From assembly GCA_013297865.1 (NCBI GenBank), contig JAAFIP010000001.1, forward strand, positions 352,220 through 416,219: 64,000 nt of DNA. The letters run 5' to 3'. This DNA is from Polaromonas sp. (GTDB lineage: Bacteria; Pseudomonadota; Gammaproteobacteria; Burkholderiales; Burkholderiaceae_C). Numbering within the stretch: the first letter of the stretch is position 1; each line of letters starts with the position of its first letter. A program made the translations under genes and the position numbers. This document shows, piece after piece, positions 1 to 9,535 of the stretch. The notes under the pieces are model-generated. The model saw nothing but the letters and a program-made list of their open reading frames with translations, was not told the origin of the DNA and did not search any database.

Positions 1-841
1 ACACCACGGCAGGTCGGCTCCAGCTGGCCTGCCCTGGCAGCAGCGTGCTGTAGAAAACCCGCGTCACCGATCCACCAGACACCTTGTCGTCATAGCCTTG
101 CAGCCATACCGCGGTGGCCTGCCCCTGGCTGTCGATGGCGATTTCTGGTTGCTCGGGGCGGTCAGCCTGACTGTCACTGATCTGCACGGGTGCGCCCCAG
201 CCTGCGTCTGCCGTGTACAGCGCCGCCATGATGCGTTGCGATGAAGGGCCTGTGCCCTGGCCCCACTCCATCCACACCGCCACGGCGCTGCGGGCCTGGT
301 CGCCTGGCGCTGCGGCGATGCGCGGGTGGTGGGTGCTCATGGCGGCGGGCGCAGCGCTTACGGGCGCTGCTGCTGACCAGGCCCCTTGCGCTGTAGACAC
401 CGCGCTCCACACGCCATAGCGGCGCTCGCTGCGCTTTTCGCTATCGCCCCGGTTCCACAGGGCCAGCATATGGCCTGGGGCCACGCGCACCACACGGGCG
501 CTGTCGCTGCCAAAGGCCTGGTCATTGTCCACCATCAGGCTGCGCCCCCAGCCTTGGCCAGGGCTGTACTGGTTAGCCCACATCTTGTCGCCCGTGGTCC
601 ACACTGCCGTGGCTGCGCCAGTGGCGTCCATGGCTACAGCGCTATCGCTTGCTATCTCCAGATCTTTGGCGCTGACAAACACCGGCGTGCCTGCGGCCTG
701 GGGCGGCGTGGCGCTCTGTCCAGTAGACACATTCAACGCCGCCCAGGTGGCCAGCGCCAGCACAACGGGCTTGACCAGCCACACCGCTGCCACCAGCGCC
801 GCGCAGCCCAGCAGCAGCGCCGCTATCCATCCGCGTTTCAT
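1..841 (-). CDS. Secreted or membrane-anchored repeat protein, C-terminus cut by window edge
   Basis: The frame stays open from an ATG at 841 to base 1, so at least 280 residues are present and the C-terminus lies outside the window. It starts with a basic MKRGW, then a hydrophobic stretch of about 30 residues that is either a signal peptide or a membrane anchor. The rest contains spaced repeats, each with a D-x-x-G-x-A-T-A-V-W type strand followed later by G-W-G or W-S-x-P. At least three such units are seen (ATAVW, VAVW, ATAVW). This pattern is typical of beta-propeller-like exported proteins of unknown function. Function is not recognised. The next gene (EI24) starts upstream on the same strand, 42 bp away, so the two may be co-transcribed. 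Confidence 0.7.
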   Translation of the reverse strand, partial: MKRGWIAALLLGCAALVAAVWLVKPVVLALATWAALNVSTGQSATPPQAAGTPVFVSAKDLEIASDSAVAMDATGAATAVWTTGDKMWANQYSPGQGWGRSLMVDNDQAFGSDSARVVRVAPGHMLALWNRGDSEKRSERRYGVWSAVSTAQGAWSAAAPVSAAPAAMSTHHPRIAAAPGDQARSAVAVWMEWGQGTGPSSQRIMAALYTADAGWGAPVQISDSQADRPEQPEIAIDSQGQATAVWLQGYDDKVSGGSVTRVFYSTLLPGQASWSRPAVV

Positions 842-883
842 CGCCTGCGCCTGGTGGGGTGTGGCATGGCGGACAGCATGGCG

Positions 884-1795
884 CTACAGCTTGTCGGGCG
901 CGGGCAGCGTCGGGTCAGGCGGCAGCGGCGCGGCAGACGCGGCGGGTGGCAGCGCGGCAGGCACGGCCGCAGGGCTGGGCTGGATGGCAGCGGCAACCGC
1001 GGCCTCGGCACGTTGTGCGCTCAGCGCAGCCAGGCAGTAGTGGGCAAACCACAGCGACGAAAAAGCAAACACCAGGGTGTAAATCCAGATCGCCACCGTC
1101 ACCAAAATCGGCGCAAACACCAAAAACATCACCCCCGAGGCCCACAGCACTGTGGGCGCTGCGCCAAGATAGCCGCAGATCACGCCAATGCCCAGCAGCG
1201 GCATGCGGTGCGCCTTGATCACGGCGCGGCGCTCGGCCACGCTGGCATGGTCGGCCAGCGCGTCAAAGCTCATCACGCGGTAGGTCAGCCAGCCCCAGAT
1301 CAGCGGCGGAATGATCAGCACCAGCGGCGGGATAAACCACAGCGGGATCGACGCCACCAGCCCCAGCACCGCCAGCACCGTGGAGCCCAGCGACCACATC
1401 AGGCTGGTCAGCAGGCCGTTGCCTTTTTTGCGCTCCAGCTTGGCAAAGCGCCGCTCGCCCACCATGGCCACCATGGCAGGCGTCATCATCAGCGCCACAG
1501 CCAGCAGCGACACCACCACCAGCACCGGCGTAGCAGCCAGCACCACCACCAGCGGCGCAATGGCGGCCTTCAGCCCCCCTGCGCCTGCGCTGTCCAGCCA
1601 GCCAAAGATGCGCGTCACCCAGTCGCTGCCCGAGAGCGCGCTGTTGACGGCAGACAGTGCCGCGTCCCAGAAAAAATACCCCGCCCCCAGCGCCATCGCC
1701 ACCATGATCAACAGCGGCAGCAGCGACAGCGCGATCACCCGAGGGTGCAGGCAATAGGCTGCGGCGCGCCAAAAAGCATCAAAAACAAGGTTCAT
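884..1795 (-). CDS. EI24 domain membrane protein
   Basis: A 303-residue polytopic membrane protein. The ATG at 1795 (MNLVFDAFWRA) is preferred over an in-frame TTG two codons upstream. Hydrophobic segments lie near residues 20-45, 80-105, 140-175 and 205-250. A cytoplasmic-type loop with GERRFAKLERKKG sits between them, and the C-terminus is Ala/Pro-rich. This layout fits the EI24/CysZ-like family, whose CysZ members take up sulfate; most EI24 proteins of betaproteobacteria have no proven substrate. There is no sulfur gene nearby, so a sulfate role is not supported here. It is divergent from prfB, and the 144 bp between them should hold both promoters. Confidence 0.8.
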   Translation of the reverse strand: MNLVFDAFWRAAAYCLHPRVIALSLLPLLIMVAMALGAGYFFWDAALSAVNSALSGSDWVTRIFGWLDSAGAGGLKAAIAPLVVVLAATPVLVVVSLLAVALMMTPAMVAMVGERRFAKLERKKGNGLLTSLMWSLGSTVLAVLGLVASIPLWFIPPLVLIIPPLIWGWLTYRVMSFDALADHASVAERRAVIKAHRMPLLGIGVICGYLGAAPTVLWASGVMFLVFAPILVTVAIWIYTLVFAFSSLWFAHYCLAALSAQRAEAAVAAAIQPSPAAVPAALPPAASAAPLPPDPTLPAPDKL

Positions 1796-1939
1796 GCACA
1801 AAGCATACCGCTATTTGGACGGTAAATCGCCAAGGCGCAGCGCCCACGCAGCCCACAAAATGCGAAAATAGCGGGTTGCGTGCAGCCCACAGCGGCCACA
1901 GCACTGAGTTATCGCCTTATTTTCATTTTGGACACATCC

Positions 1940-3044
1940 ATGGACGCAGAACAAATCAACCAAATCGGCACCGCCTTGCAGGACCTGGCGGCCCGCACCC
2001 TCGACCTCCGGGGGTATCTTTGACTACGAGTCCAAACAGCGCAAGCTAGAAGACGTCAACGCCGCGCTGGAAGACCCCGCAGTCTGGAATGACCCCAAGC
2101 GCGCGCAGGAACTGGGCAAGGAAAAGAAAGCCCTCGAAGGTGTAGTGCTGGTCATCGCCAACCTGGACAGCGAGATCGCCGACAACACCGAGCTCTTTGA
2201 AATGAGCAAGGACGACAACGACCTGGCAGGCCTGGCCACCATCGAAGCCGAAGTTGCCAAGATCGAAGCCATCGTGGCGCAGCTGGAGTTTCGCCGCATG
2301 TTCAACCAGGCTGCCGATCCGCTGAACGCCTTTCTCGACATCCAGGCCGGCGCGGGCGGCACCGAGGCCTGCGACTGGGCCAGCATGCTGCTGCGCCAGT
2401 ACCTGCGCTATGCCGAGCGCAAGGGCTTCAAGGCATCGATTGATGACGAGTCTGCTGGCGACGTGGCGGGCATCCGCAGTGCGTCGATCAAGATCGAAGG
2501 CGAATACGCTTTTGGCCTGCTACGCACCGAAACCGGCGTGCACCGCCTGGTGCGCAAGTCACCGTTTGACTCCTCGGGCGGGCGCCACACCTCGTTCGCC
2601 TCGGTGTTTGTCTACCCCGAGATCGACGACACGATTGAGATCGACATCAACCCCGCCGATGTGCGCACCGACACCTACCGCGCCAGCGGCGCAGGCGGCC
2701 AGCACATCAACAAAACCGACTCTGCCGTGCGCCTGACCCACATCCCCACGGGCATCGTGGTGCAGTGCCAGGACGGCCGTTCACAGCACGGCAACCGCGA
2801 CGTGGCCTGGAAGCGCCTGCGCTCGCGCCTGTATGACTTTGAAATGCGCAAGCGCCAGGAAGCGCAGCAAAAGCTGGAAGACACCAAAACCGATGTCGGC
2901 TGGGGCCACCAGATCCGCTCCTACGTGCTAGACCAAAGCCGCATCAAAGACCTGCGCACCAGTGTAGAAACCTCCAACACCCAGAAGATTCTGGATGGCG
3001 ACCTGGACATGTTTATTGAAGCGAGCTTGAAACAGGGCGTGTAA
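1940..3044 (+). CDS. prfB: Peptide chain release factor 2, made by programmed +1 frameshift
   Basis: RF2 recognises UGA and UAA stop codons on the ribosome and triggers peptide release. The reading frame opens at ATG 1940, runs 27 codons to an in-frame TGA at 2021-2023, and continues in the +1 frame from 2022 to the stop at 3044, giving 367 residues (E. coli RF2 has 365). The SPF tripeptide that reads the stop codon is present ([11 protein letters not shown]), as is the catalytic GGQ (Q254). The residue matching position 246 of E. coli K-12 is Ala (RASGAGGQ), the form linked with efficient release. lysS, often found after prfB, is not downstream here; a convergent DUF4864 gene follows. Confidence 0.97.
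2005..2024 (+). promoter_or_regulatory. prfB: prfB autoregulatory +1 frameshift site
   Basis: The sequence CGG GGG TAT CTT TGA C is read as Leu (CTT) followed by a shift that skips the T of the stop codon. Just 5' is an internal Shine-Dalgarno-like run (CCGGGGG) at the spacing known from other bacteria, and the slippery CTT TGA C is the classical one. When RF2 is scarce, the TGA is read slowly and shifting restores full-length RF2. All elements are visible directly. Confidence 0.96.
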
Positions 3045-3100
3045 GCCTGGCTCACTCCAGGCAGCCGCACACCGAGCAATTCACACCAGGGCCATCCACG

Positions 3101-3628
3101 CTACGTGGTACGCCCCACATTGGTAGTGATCACGCAGCCTGCAATGCGCCAGGCTTTGGTCTTGTCTTTTGCGGCGGGGCGCTGTAGCGAATAGATGGCC
3201 ATCCAGGGAACGTCTTTGGCGTCGGTCATCTGCACCCGCATGATGATGATGGTCTCTCCCTGGGTCTCAGGCTTGAAATACACCACGGTGGCTGGTCGGT
3301 AGACCACGGGGTACTGGTTTTGCACCATAGCCAGGAAGTTGGCCGGGGTTTTGAACATCTGCTGGATCGTGGGGGCCGCCAGGGCAAAGGCCTTGTTGGC
3401 ATCGTCTGCGGCAAACGCCGCCAGCTGCGCAGCCACCACATCGCGCGCGGCTTTTTCGTCTTCGTTGCTTAGCGTGTTTGGGCTTTGGGCATATGCCGCC
3501 GCGCTACCCAGTGCTGCAGCCAGGGCGACGGTCAGGCAGGCCCGTCGGCTGGGCCAGGAGCGCAAGCCTTGCGCATCAAGCGGGGTGTGGGCAGAGACAA
3601 TGGGGTGTGACAGCGGTTGGTACGGCAT
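3101..3628 (-). CDS. DUF4864 domain exported protein
   Basis: A 175-residue protein. Start at ATG 3628 with AGGAG about 10 bp upstream. An unusually long N-terminal region with SRRAC precedes a hydrophobic signal segment ending AAAYAQ at about residue 48, so it is probably exported. The mature part resembles DUF4864: an alpha+beta domain of the NTF2/cystatin-like kind with FAADDANKAFALAAP and FKTPANFLAMVQNQYPVVYRP. The family has no known enzymatic role. It converges with prfB, 56 bp between stops. Confidence 0.75.
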   Translation of the reverse strand: MPYQPLSHPIVSAHTPLDAQGLRSWPSRRACLTVALAAALGSAAAYAQSPNTLSNEDEKAARDVVAAQLAAFAADDANKAFALAAPTIQQMFKTPANFLAMVQNQYPVVYRPATVVYFKPETQGETIIIMRVQMTDAKDVPWMAIYSLQRPAAKDKTKAWRIAGCVITTNVGRTT

Positions 3629-3763
3629 GATGTAAGACTCCTGCGCCAGAACTTGCACATAGACACATCATGCCCCAGACGTGTAAACATTGCCAGCGCC
3701 GTGGGGATACGAGCCGTCGACAGCGGTCGGGCACTTAGTTACCTGGCCCAAGGCCTGCGTGTT

Positions 3764-3769
3764 TATAAT
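3764..3769 (+). promoter_or_regulatory. -10 box-like TATAAT upstream of the outer-membrane protein gene
   Basis: A perfect TATAAT lies 19 bp before the start codon at 3788 in an otherwise GC-rich region. No good -35 is seen at 17 bp. If used, the 5' untranslated region would be very short. Confidence 0.35.
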
Positions 3770-3787
3770 TTTTCATCTTTATAAGTT

Positions 3788-4447
3788 ATGCGCATGCCCT
3801 CCAAGCCTATTTCCCTCATCACCATCGCCGGCAGCAGCCTGCTGTGCTTCAGCGTGTTTGCGCAGGCCCAGAAGCAGGCCCCTTCCGAAGGCCCGTTTGA
3901 TTCTGTGATGGTCTACACCGCCCAGGGCGTGAACCACAATCTGTTGGGCATCCCCAAGGCCGTGTTCGGCGGCAATGTGCGCTGGGAGCCGTCTTATCTC
4001 AACGCGCTGTCGCTGGGCAAGAGCCTGGGCACCCTGGGCGCAAACTACGCCCTGTTCAACAACTCGCCATGGAACGATGTGACCCAAGGCTACGAGCTGG
4101 TGGTGGCCAAACACCATGGCCTGCAGAGCCATGTGGAAGCGGGCCTGGCCTACACGATACGCTCCACCGACCTGGAGCTGGGGCCGGTAGCAGTCAACAC
4201 CGCCTTTGGCCTGGGCCTGTCGCACGCCTTTGGCCGGCCCAGCTATGAAGACGGCCCCAAGGACAACCCCGACAAGCGCTACCGCACCCAACTGCTACTG
4301 CTGCTCGATTTTGAGTGGAAGCTGCGCAGCTACGATCGGCTGCGCCTGGTCACCCGCATCCACCATCGCTCGGGTGCCTATGGCCTGATTGCGCCGCGCA
4401 ATGTCGGCTCCAATTTTCTGGCCATCGGTCTGCGCTACGCTTTTTAA
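3788..4447 (+). CDS. Outer-membrane beta-barrel protein, possibly PagL/acyloxyacyl-hydrolase-like
   Basis: A 219-residue protein with a signal peptide (cleavage after SVFAQA, about residue 27), alternating strands and a C-terminal aromatic residue (LRYAF), all hallmarks of outer-membrane barrels. The C-terminal strand pair with HHRSG and GSN recalls the His-Ser region of lipid A 3-O-deacylases (PagL) and related small barrels, but the catalytic triad cannot be confirmed by eye. If correct it would trim lipid A acyl chains. It lies 38 bp upstream of moeA on the same strand; no functional link is evident. Confidence 0.6.
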   Translation: MRMPSKPISLITIAGSSLLCFSVFAQAQKQAPSEGPFDSVMVYTAQGVNHNLLGIPKAVFGGNVRWEPSYLNALSLGKSLGTLGANYALFNNSPWNDVTQGYELVVAKHHGLQSHVEAGLAYTIRSTDLELGPVAVNTAFGLGLSHAFGRPSYEDGPKDNPDKRYRTQLLLLLDFEWKLRSYDRLRLVTRIHHRSGAYGLIAPRNVGSNFLAIGLRYAF

Positions 4448-4485
4448 TACCGCTGGCCTCTGGCGGCTGCGGCGATAATCACCGC

Positions 4486-5859
<1,374 letters not shown>

Positions 5860-5870
5860 GCGCAAGCAGC

Positions 5871-5948
5871 TCACCCAAAAGGGTGATGACAAAGCCCGGC
5901 GCATGCTCTAGTATGTGCCACCAAGCGCCTGTAGGCGCTGCAGAGGAG
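5871..5948 (+). promoter_or_regulatory. Two hairpins between moeA and the DUF2235 gene
   Basis: A 6-bp stem TCACCC-AAAA-GGGTGA (5871-5886) follows moeA but lacks a U-run, so termination would be weak. A second stem AGCGCC-TGTA-GGCGCT (5924-5939) stands 3 bp before the GAGGAG ribosome-binding site of the next gene. A role is not known. Confidence 0.35.
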
Positions 5949-5951
5949 CAC

Positions 5952-7667
5952 ATGGCCAGGCAACTCATCATCTGCTGCGATGGCACCAGCAACAACCTGA
6001 CCGGGCGACGCAATGACACCAACGTGGCCCAGCTATGCGAGCTGCTCGCGCCCGACAGCAACCAACAGCTGCTCTACTACGACCCCGGTGTGGGCAACGC
6101 GGGCCTGCTGCCCGAGGCCACCACGTTCGATGAGATCAAGCAGCAGGTGCAGCGCGTATCCAGCCTGGCCTTTGGCAGCGGCATTTATGAAAACATTGCT
6201 GAGGCCTACCGCTTTGTCATGCGCCACTGGCAAAGCGGCGACCAGCTGTTTCTGTACGGCTTTTCGCGCGGCGCGTTTACTGCGCGCAGCCTGGGCGGGC
6301 TGATCACCCAGTTTGGCATCCTGCGCCCCGAGATGGAGGTGATGGTGCCCACGCTGCTGCATGTGTATTTTCTGGACCGCGATCGCTACCAGAGCAGCTA
6401 TGACCACATTAAAGCGCAGATCAACCAGCTGTTTACCAGCGGCGACGCGCGCAAGCCCAGTGTGTGGTTTGTAGGGGTGTGGGACACGGTGGAGTCGGTA
6501 GGTGCGCCGATGCTGCGCCGGCGCATTACCGCCACACCCACCATCGTGGGCAAGCGCTTTCACCATGTGCGCCACGCGCTGGCGCTGGACGAGTTTCGCC
6601 ACAAGTTCAAGCCGCGCCAGTACTTTATCGAAGAGGGCTACGACTACGCGGCCCACCAGCAGAGCATCGCGCAGCAATGGTTCAGCGGCTGCCACAGCGA
6701 TGTAGGCGGCAGCTACGAAAACCACGAGGCGGGCCTGTCGCAGCAGGCCCTGCTGTGGATGGTGCAGGAGTCAGTGGGCTGCGGGCTGCGCCTGGACAGC
6801 GCCCTGCTCAGCCCCGCCACTGGCCAGGCCGACCCTGACCAGATCATTGCGCGGCTGGCCCAGCGCATGCAGCCGCCGCTGGCCAGCGCACCGCGCAAGA
6901 TCATTCACAGCGCTTTGTACAGCACGCCCTGGTGGGCGCTGGCGGGCATGACCGTGCGCGAGATGCCGCGGCCACCTCACATGCCCCAGCAGCCCCACGT
7001 TGTCTCGCAGCGCCCTGTCGAGTCGCCCACGGTAGCAAGCAACGCGCTGCGCTTTCCACAAGACAGCGAGTGGGCGCAGCGGCGCTCGCTGGGTGCGCTG
7101 CTGCTGGCTGCACTACTATGCGTGGTGCTGTGGGCTGTGGCGGGTGGCTTGCTGGTGCCTGCAGAGCAGCTGCAGGGGCCGCACTGGTGGAGCACGCTGC
7201 TGGCCCTGCCGCAGGTGCAGCAGGCCAACAATCAGTTTGCACTTTGGCAGCTTGCCTGGCTGGTCAATCTGCAGCCGCCCAGCAGCGGCCTGGCCGCCTT
7301 TGCCCACCCGGCACGCGCGGTGCTGGTGGACTTTGGCCTGATTGTGGCCTATAGCTACTTGCTCAGCCGGGCCATCAGCTGGGCTTTTGCTACTCTGGCA
7401 GGTGCGCGCCGCGCAGGCAGCGCGCCGCCCCGCTGGCTCAACCGCCTGGGCATGGCTGGCGCGTGCATGCTGGCTGGCGATGTGCTGGAAAACCTGCTGA
7501 CCCTCGGCCTGATCGCCATCGGCCCCACGCCCTATGTGCCCAGCCTGGAGTGGATCATCGGCCTGCTCATGAGCGCGGCGTCTGGCGTCAAATGGCTGGG
7601 CCTGGCAGGCTGCGTGGCGCTGACGGTGTGGGCATGTGTGGCGCGGTTTGCGCGGCCATCGCGTTGA
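5952..7667 (+). CDS. DUF2235 (Tle1-like) alpha/beta hydrolase with C-terminal membrane segments
   Basis: A 571-residue protein. Start at ATG 5952 with GAGGAG at 5943. Residues 1 to about 320 form the DUF2235 hydrolase domain found in type VI secretion phospholipase Tle1: ICCDGTSNN at the start, the nucleophile elbow GFSRGAFTAR (Ser105), an acid in VGVWDTVESVG, and a His in GCHSDVGGSY. After a Pro-rich linker come about four hydrophobic segments between residues 375 and 570. No VgrG, immunity lipoprotein or other T6SS gene is adjacent, so effector status is not supported. A membrane-bound lipase-type enzyme is the safest call. Confidence 0.8.
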   Translation: MARQLIICCDGTSNNLTGRRNDTNVAQLCELLAPDSNQQLLYYDPGVGNAGLLPEATTFDEIKQQVQRVSSLAFGSGIYENIAEAYRFVMRHWQSGDQLFLYGFSRGAFTARSLGGLITQFGILRPEMEVMVPTLLHVYFLDRDRYQSSYDHIKAQINQLFTSGDARKPSVWFVGVWDTVESVGAPMLRRRITATPTIVGKRFHHVRHALALDEFRHKFKPRQYFIEEGYDYAAHQQSIAQQWFSGCHSDVGGSYENHEAGLSQQALLWMVQESVGCGLRLDSALLSPATGQADPDQIIARLAQRMQPPLASAPRKIIHSALYSTPWWALAGMTVREMPRPPHMPQQPHVVSQRPVESPTVASNALRFPQDSEWAQRRSLGALLLAALLCVVLWAVAGGLLVPAEQLQGPHWWSTLLALPQVQQANNQFALWQLAWLVNLQPPSSGLAAFAHPARAVLVDFGLIVAYSYLLSRAISWAFATLAGARRAGSAPPRWLNRLGMAGACMLAGDVLENLLTLGLIAIGPTPYVPSLEWIIGLLMSAASGVKWLGLAGCVALTVWACVARFARPSR

Positions 7668-7717
7668 TGTTTGGTTGATGTTTGGTTGATGCGTTGTGGA
7701 TGCGTTGTGGATGCTTT
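7663..7717 (+). repeat. Five tandem 11-bp units
   Basis: GTTGATGTTTG twice, then GTTGATGCGTT, GTGGATGCGTT and GTGGATGCTTT, back to back. The first unit contains the stop codon of the DUF2235 gene. The rest is noncoding and ends about 40 bp before the convergent DUF3820 gene. Likely a slippage-prone minisatellite. Confidence 0.85.
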
Positions 7718-7760
7718 GGCGACGCGGCGGCGGCGCGCAGCGGGTGCCACGCTGCAGCAC

Positions 7761-7979
7761 TCAGCCTGAGTTCTTGCGCAGCGGCGTGAGCAGCTCGCTC
7801 AGCCCGTTGTGGTCGATCTCGCGCATCAGCGCCAATAGTCGCCCCAGCTCGCCCTTGGGAAAGCCCTCGCGCGCAAACCAGTGCAGATAGTTGCCCGGCA
7901 AGTCTGCAATCAAACGCCCTTTGTATTTGCCAAACGGCATCTCCATCGTCACCAGTTTTTGCAGGTCTTCCGGGTTCAT
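7761..7979 (-). CDS. DUF3820 family small protein
   Basis: A 72-residue protein beginning MNPEDLQKLVTMEMPFGKYKG, the signature of DUF3820 (sometimes named quorum-sensing-regulated virulence factor family). The motif MPFGKYKGxxIxxLPxxYLxWF is complete. The family fold resembles the exonuclease-associated MPFGKY module, but no activity is proven. It is immediately downstream of the SDR gene (no gap: SDR stop begins at 7980), so the two are probably one transcript. Confidence 0.85.
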   Translation of the reverse strand: MNPEDLQKLVTMEMPFGKYKGRLIADLPGNYLHWFAREGFPKGELGRLLALMREIDHNGLSELLTPLRKNSG

Positions 7980-8963
7980 TCACGCTGCCAGCATCTGCTG
8001 TGACACGACCCACAGCTGCTCGGCCGCTGCGGCGTCAGCAATATGCGGGGCAAAGCCTGATACGCGGTCACCGGGTATGGTGGGCACGCCCTGGCGACAG
8101 TCTTCCAGATACAGCCCGCCGTGGCCCTTGATCTGCGGCGCGGTGGCAGCCCACACGCTGGTGGACGCGCCCTGCTCTGGGGTTTTAAAAATATCCAGCG
8201 GCGTATCGTCAGCCTTGAGCCAGCCCAGGGCACGCATCTCTTCCATGGGCAAAAATTTCTGCAGCCCTGTCATGATGCCGCCAGGGTGCACCGCGTTGGC
8301 CGTGATGCCCTGCGCGCCATAGCGCAGATGCAGGCCCAGCGCCATCAGCGCATTGGCGCTCTTGGCCTGGCCATAGGCTTTCCATTTGTGGTACTCGCGC
8401 CGCTCAAAGTGAATATCGTCAAACTCCACGCCACTGATCTTGTGGCCCGACGAGCTCAGGCACACAACGCGTGCATCGCCCATGTGGGCAGCCGCCTGCA
8501 GCAAGGCAGGCATGAGGGCCGTGGTTAAGGCATAGTGCCCCATATGGTTGGTGGCAAACTGCGCCTCCCAGCCCTGCACACTGCGCGTTAGCGGGCAGGC
8601 CATGATGGCAGCGTTGTTGATCAACATGTCCAGCGCCTTGCCACTAGAGAGCCATTGCTGTGCAAACATGCCCACGCTGGCCAGATCGCTCAAATCTAGC
8701 AGGCCCACATGCACCTGCGCACCCGGGTGCTCGGCACGCAGCGCATCCGCCGCCGCCTGGCCCTGTGCCTGATTGCGCACCGCCAGCGTCAGCGTGGCCC
8801 CCGCGCTCGCCAGCGCCCGCGAGGTCTCCAGCCCCAGGCCCGACGCACCGCCAGTGACGATGGCGTTGCGCCCTTTCAAAGATATGCCTTTAACGGCCTC
8901 CAGCGCAGTGGTGCGCGCGCCGAAGGCGGAGGTGATGGGTGCAGCAGCGGATGACAGTGACAT
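7980..8963 (-). CDS. Short-chain dehydrogenase/reductase, retinol-dehydrogenase-like
   Basis: A 327-residue NAD(P)-dependent oxidoreductase of the extended SDR type. It shows the Rossmann nucleotide-binding TGGASGLG near residue 42, NNAAIM near 120, a catalytic Ser in CLSSSGH, and YxxxK as YGQAKS near 205. The substrate is unknown; the closest styles are retinol dehydrogenase/WW-domain oxidoreductase-like SDRs. ATG 8963 was chosen over an upstream in-frame start because the extension is not conserved in type. A fragment of the same kind of gene lies at about 9425-9525. Confidence 0.88.
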   Translation of the reverse strand: MSLSSAAAPITSAFGARTTALEAVKGISLKGRNAIVTGGASGLGLETSRALASAGATLTLAVRNQAQGQAAADALRAEHPGAQVHVGLLDLSDLASVGMFAQQWLSSGKALDMLINNAAIMACPLTRSVQGWEAQFATNHMGHYALTTALMPALLQAAAHMGDARVVCLSSSGHKISGVEFDDIHFERREYHKWKAYGQAKSANALMALGLHLRYGAQGITANAVHPGGIMTGLQKFLPMEEMRALGWLKADDTPLDIFKTPEQGASTSVWAATAPQIKGHGGLYLEDCRQGVPTIPGDRVSGFAPHIADAAAAEQLWVVSQQMLAA

Positions 8964-9078
8964 GGCAGGCAACCTGGTGGGGTGTGAATGCACTTGAGTT
9001 TATGCCCATTCACGCCCGCCTGCAAAGGCCGACGCCTTGACTGGCAAGTAGTGGCCGCGCCTCCCACTGCGCTAACGC

Positions 9079-9267
9079 TCAGCGCCGTCCGTCACTGTCC
9101 GTTTTGTCGCGCGGCATCAAAAACAGCGCAGCGCCCACAGCAATCAACACCAGTGGCCACCACACCCGCAGCACCTCCACCACGCTGAAGTTCAGCACCC
9201 CCAGGTTGCTCAGCAAAAACAAAGCCCCCACCACGATCAGCACAATCGCTGCAAAATTACCCTTCAT
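9079..9267 (-). CDS. Small membrane protein with LiaI/LiaF-like transmembrane region
   Basis: A 62-residue protein with two hydrophobic segments separated by a short loop (LLSNLGVLNF and VWWPLVLIAVGAALFL), typical of the LiaI-LiaF-like TM domain (DUF5668). The C-terminus is short and charged. Such proteins are often linked with envelope stress, but no stress operon is visible here. Confidence 0.75.
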   Translation of the reverse strand: MKGNFAAIVLIVVGALFLLSNLGVLNFSVVEVLRVWWPLVLIAVGAALFLMPRDKTDSDGRR

Positions 9268-9343
9268 AGCCAGCCCTTTCTTGGTTTGTAAGCAAACACC
9301 CCATTATTGCCCAGCAGACAAGCAGCAGTCCATAGTTCTAAAC

Positions 9344-9392
9344 GCTACTAAAATAATAGCTGCTCCCGCGATATTCTATTGGCCTGGCGGCC
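9344..9392 (-). repeat. Dispersed palindromic repeat, copy 2
   Basis: Reverse-orientation copy with core CCCGCGATATTCTATTGG and terminal GGCCTGGCGGCC palindrome. Intergenic, next to the SDR gene fragment. Confidence 0.92.
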
Positions 9393-9424
9393 TGTTTGGC
9401 TTCAATAAGCATGGCTTGCGTATC

Positions 9425-9525
9425 CGCCAGCGTCGCTGCCGCCCCGCGCTTGCCAGCGCCCGCGAGGTCTCCAGCACCAAGCTCTAACCACCGCCAATGA
9501 CGATGGTATGGCGTTTTTTCAAGAT
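9425..9525 (-). pseudogene. SDR gene fragment (partial duplicate of the gene at 7980-8963)
   Basis: About 100 bp align by eye with 8780-8881 of the intact SDR gene at roughly 80% identity; the stretch GCCAGCGCCCGCGAGGTCTC is shared exactly. It covers the nucleotide-binding region (GLG-ETSRALAS) and is interrupted by an in-frame stop and small indels, so it is not functional. Confidence 0.75.
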
Positions 9526-9535
9526 GCAGAGTGGC

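Noticed and set aside
386..1825. A 479-codon plus-strand frame over the EI24 gene
   Set aside because: His/Arg/Gln-rich shadow; the opposite strand encodes two proteins with signal or membrane segments.
4448..4485. A molybdenum cofactor riboswitch before moeA
   Set aside because: Only 38 bp separate moeA from the preceding gene, too short for the known structure.
5952..7667. The DUF2235 protein as a type VI secretion effector
   Set aside because: No VgrG, PAAR, chaperone or immunity gene nearby, and it has a membrane tail.
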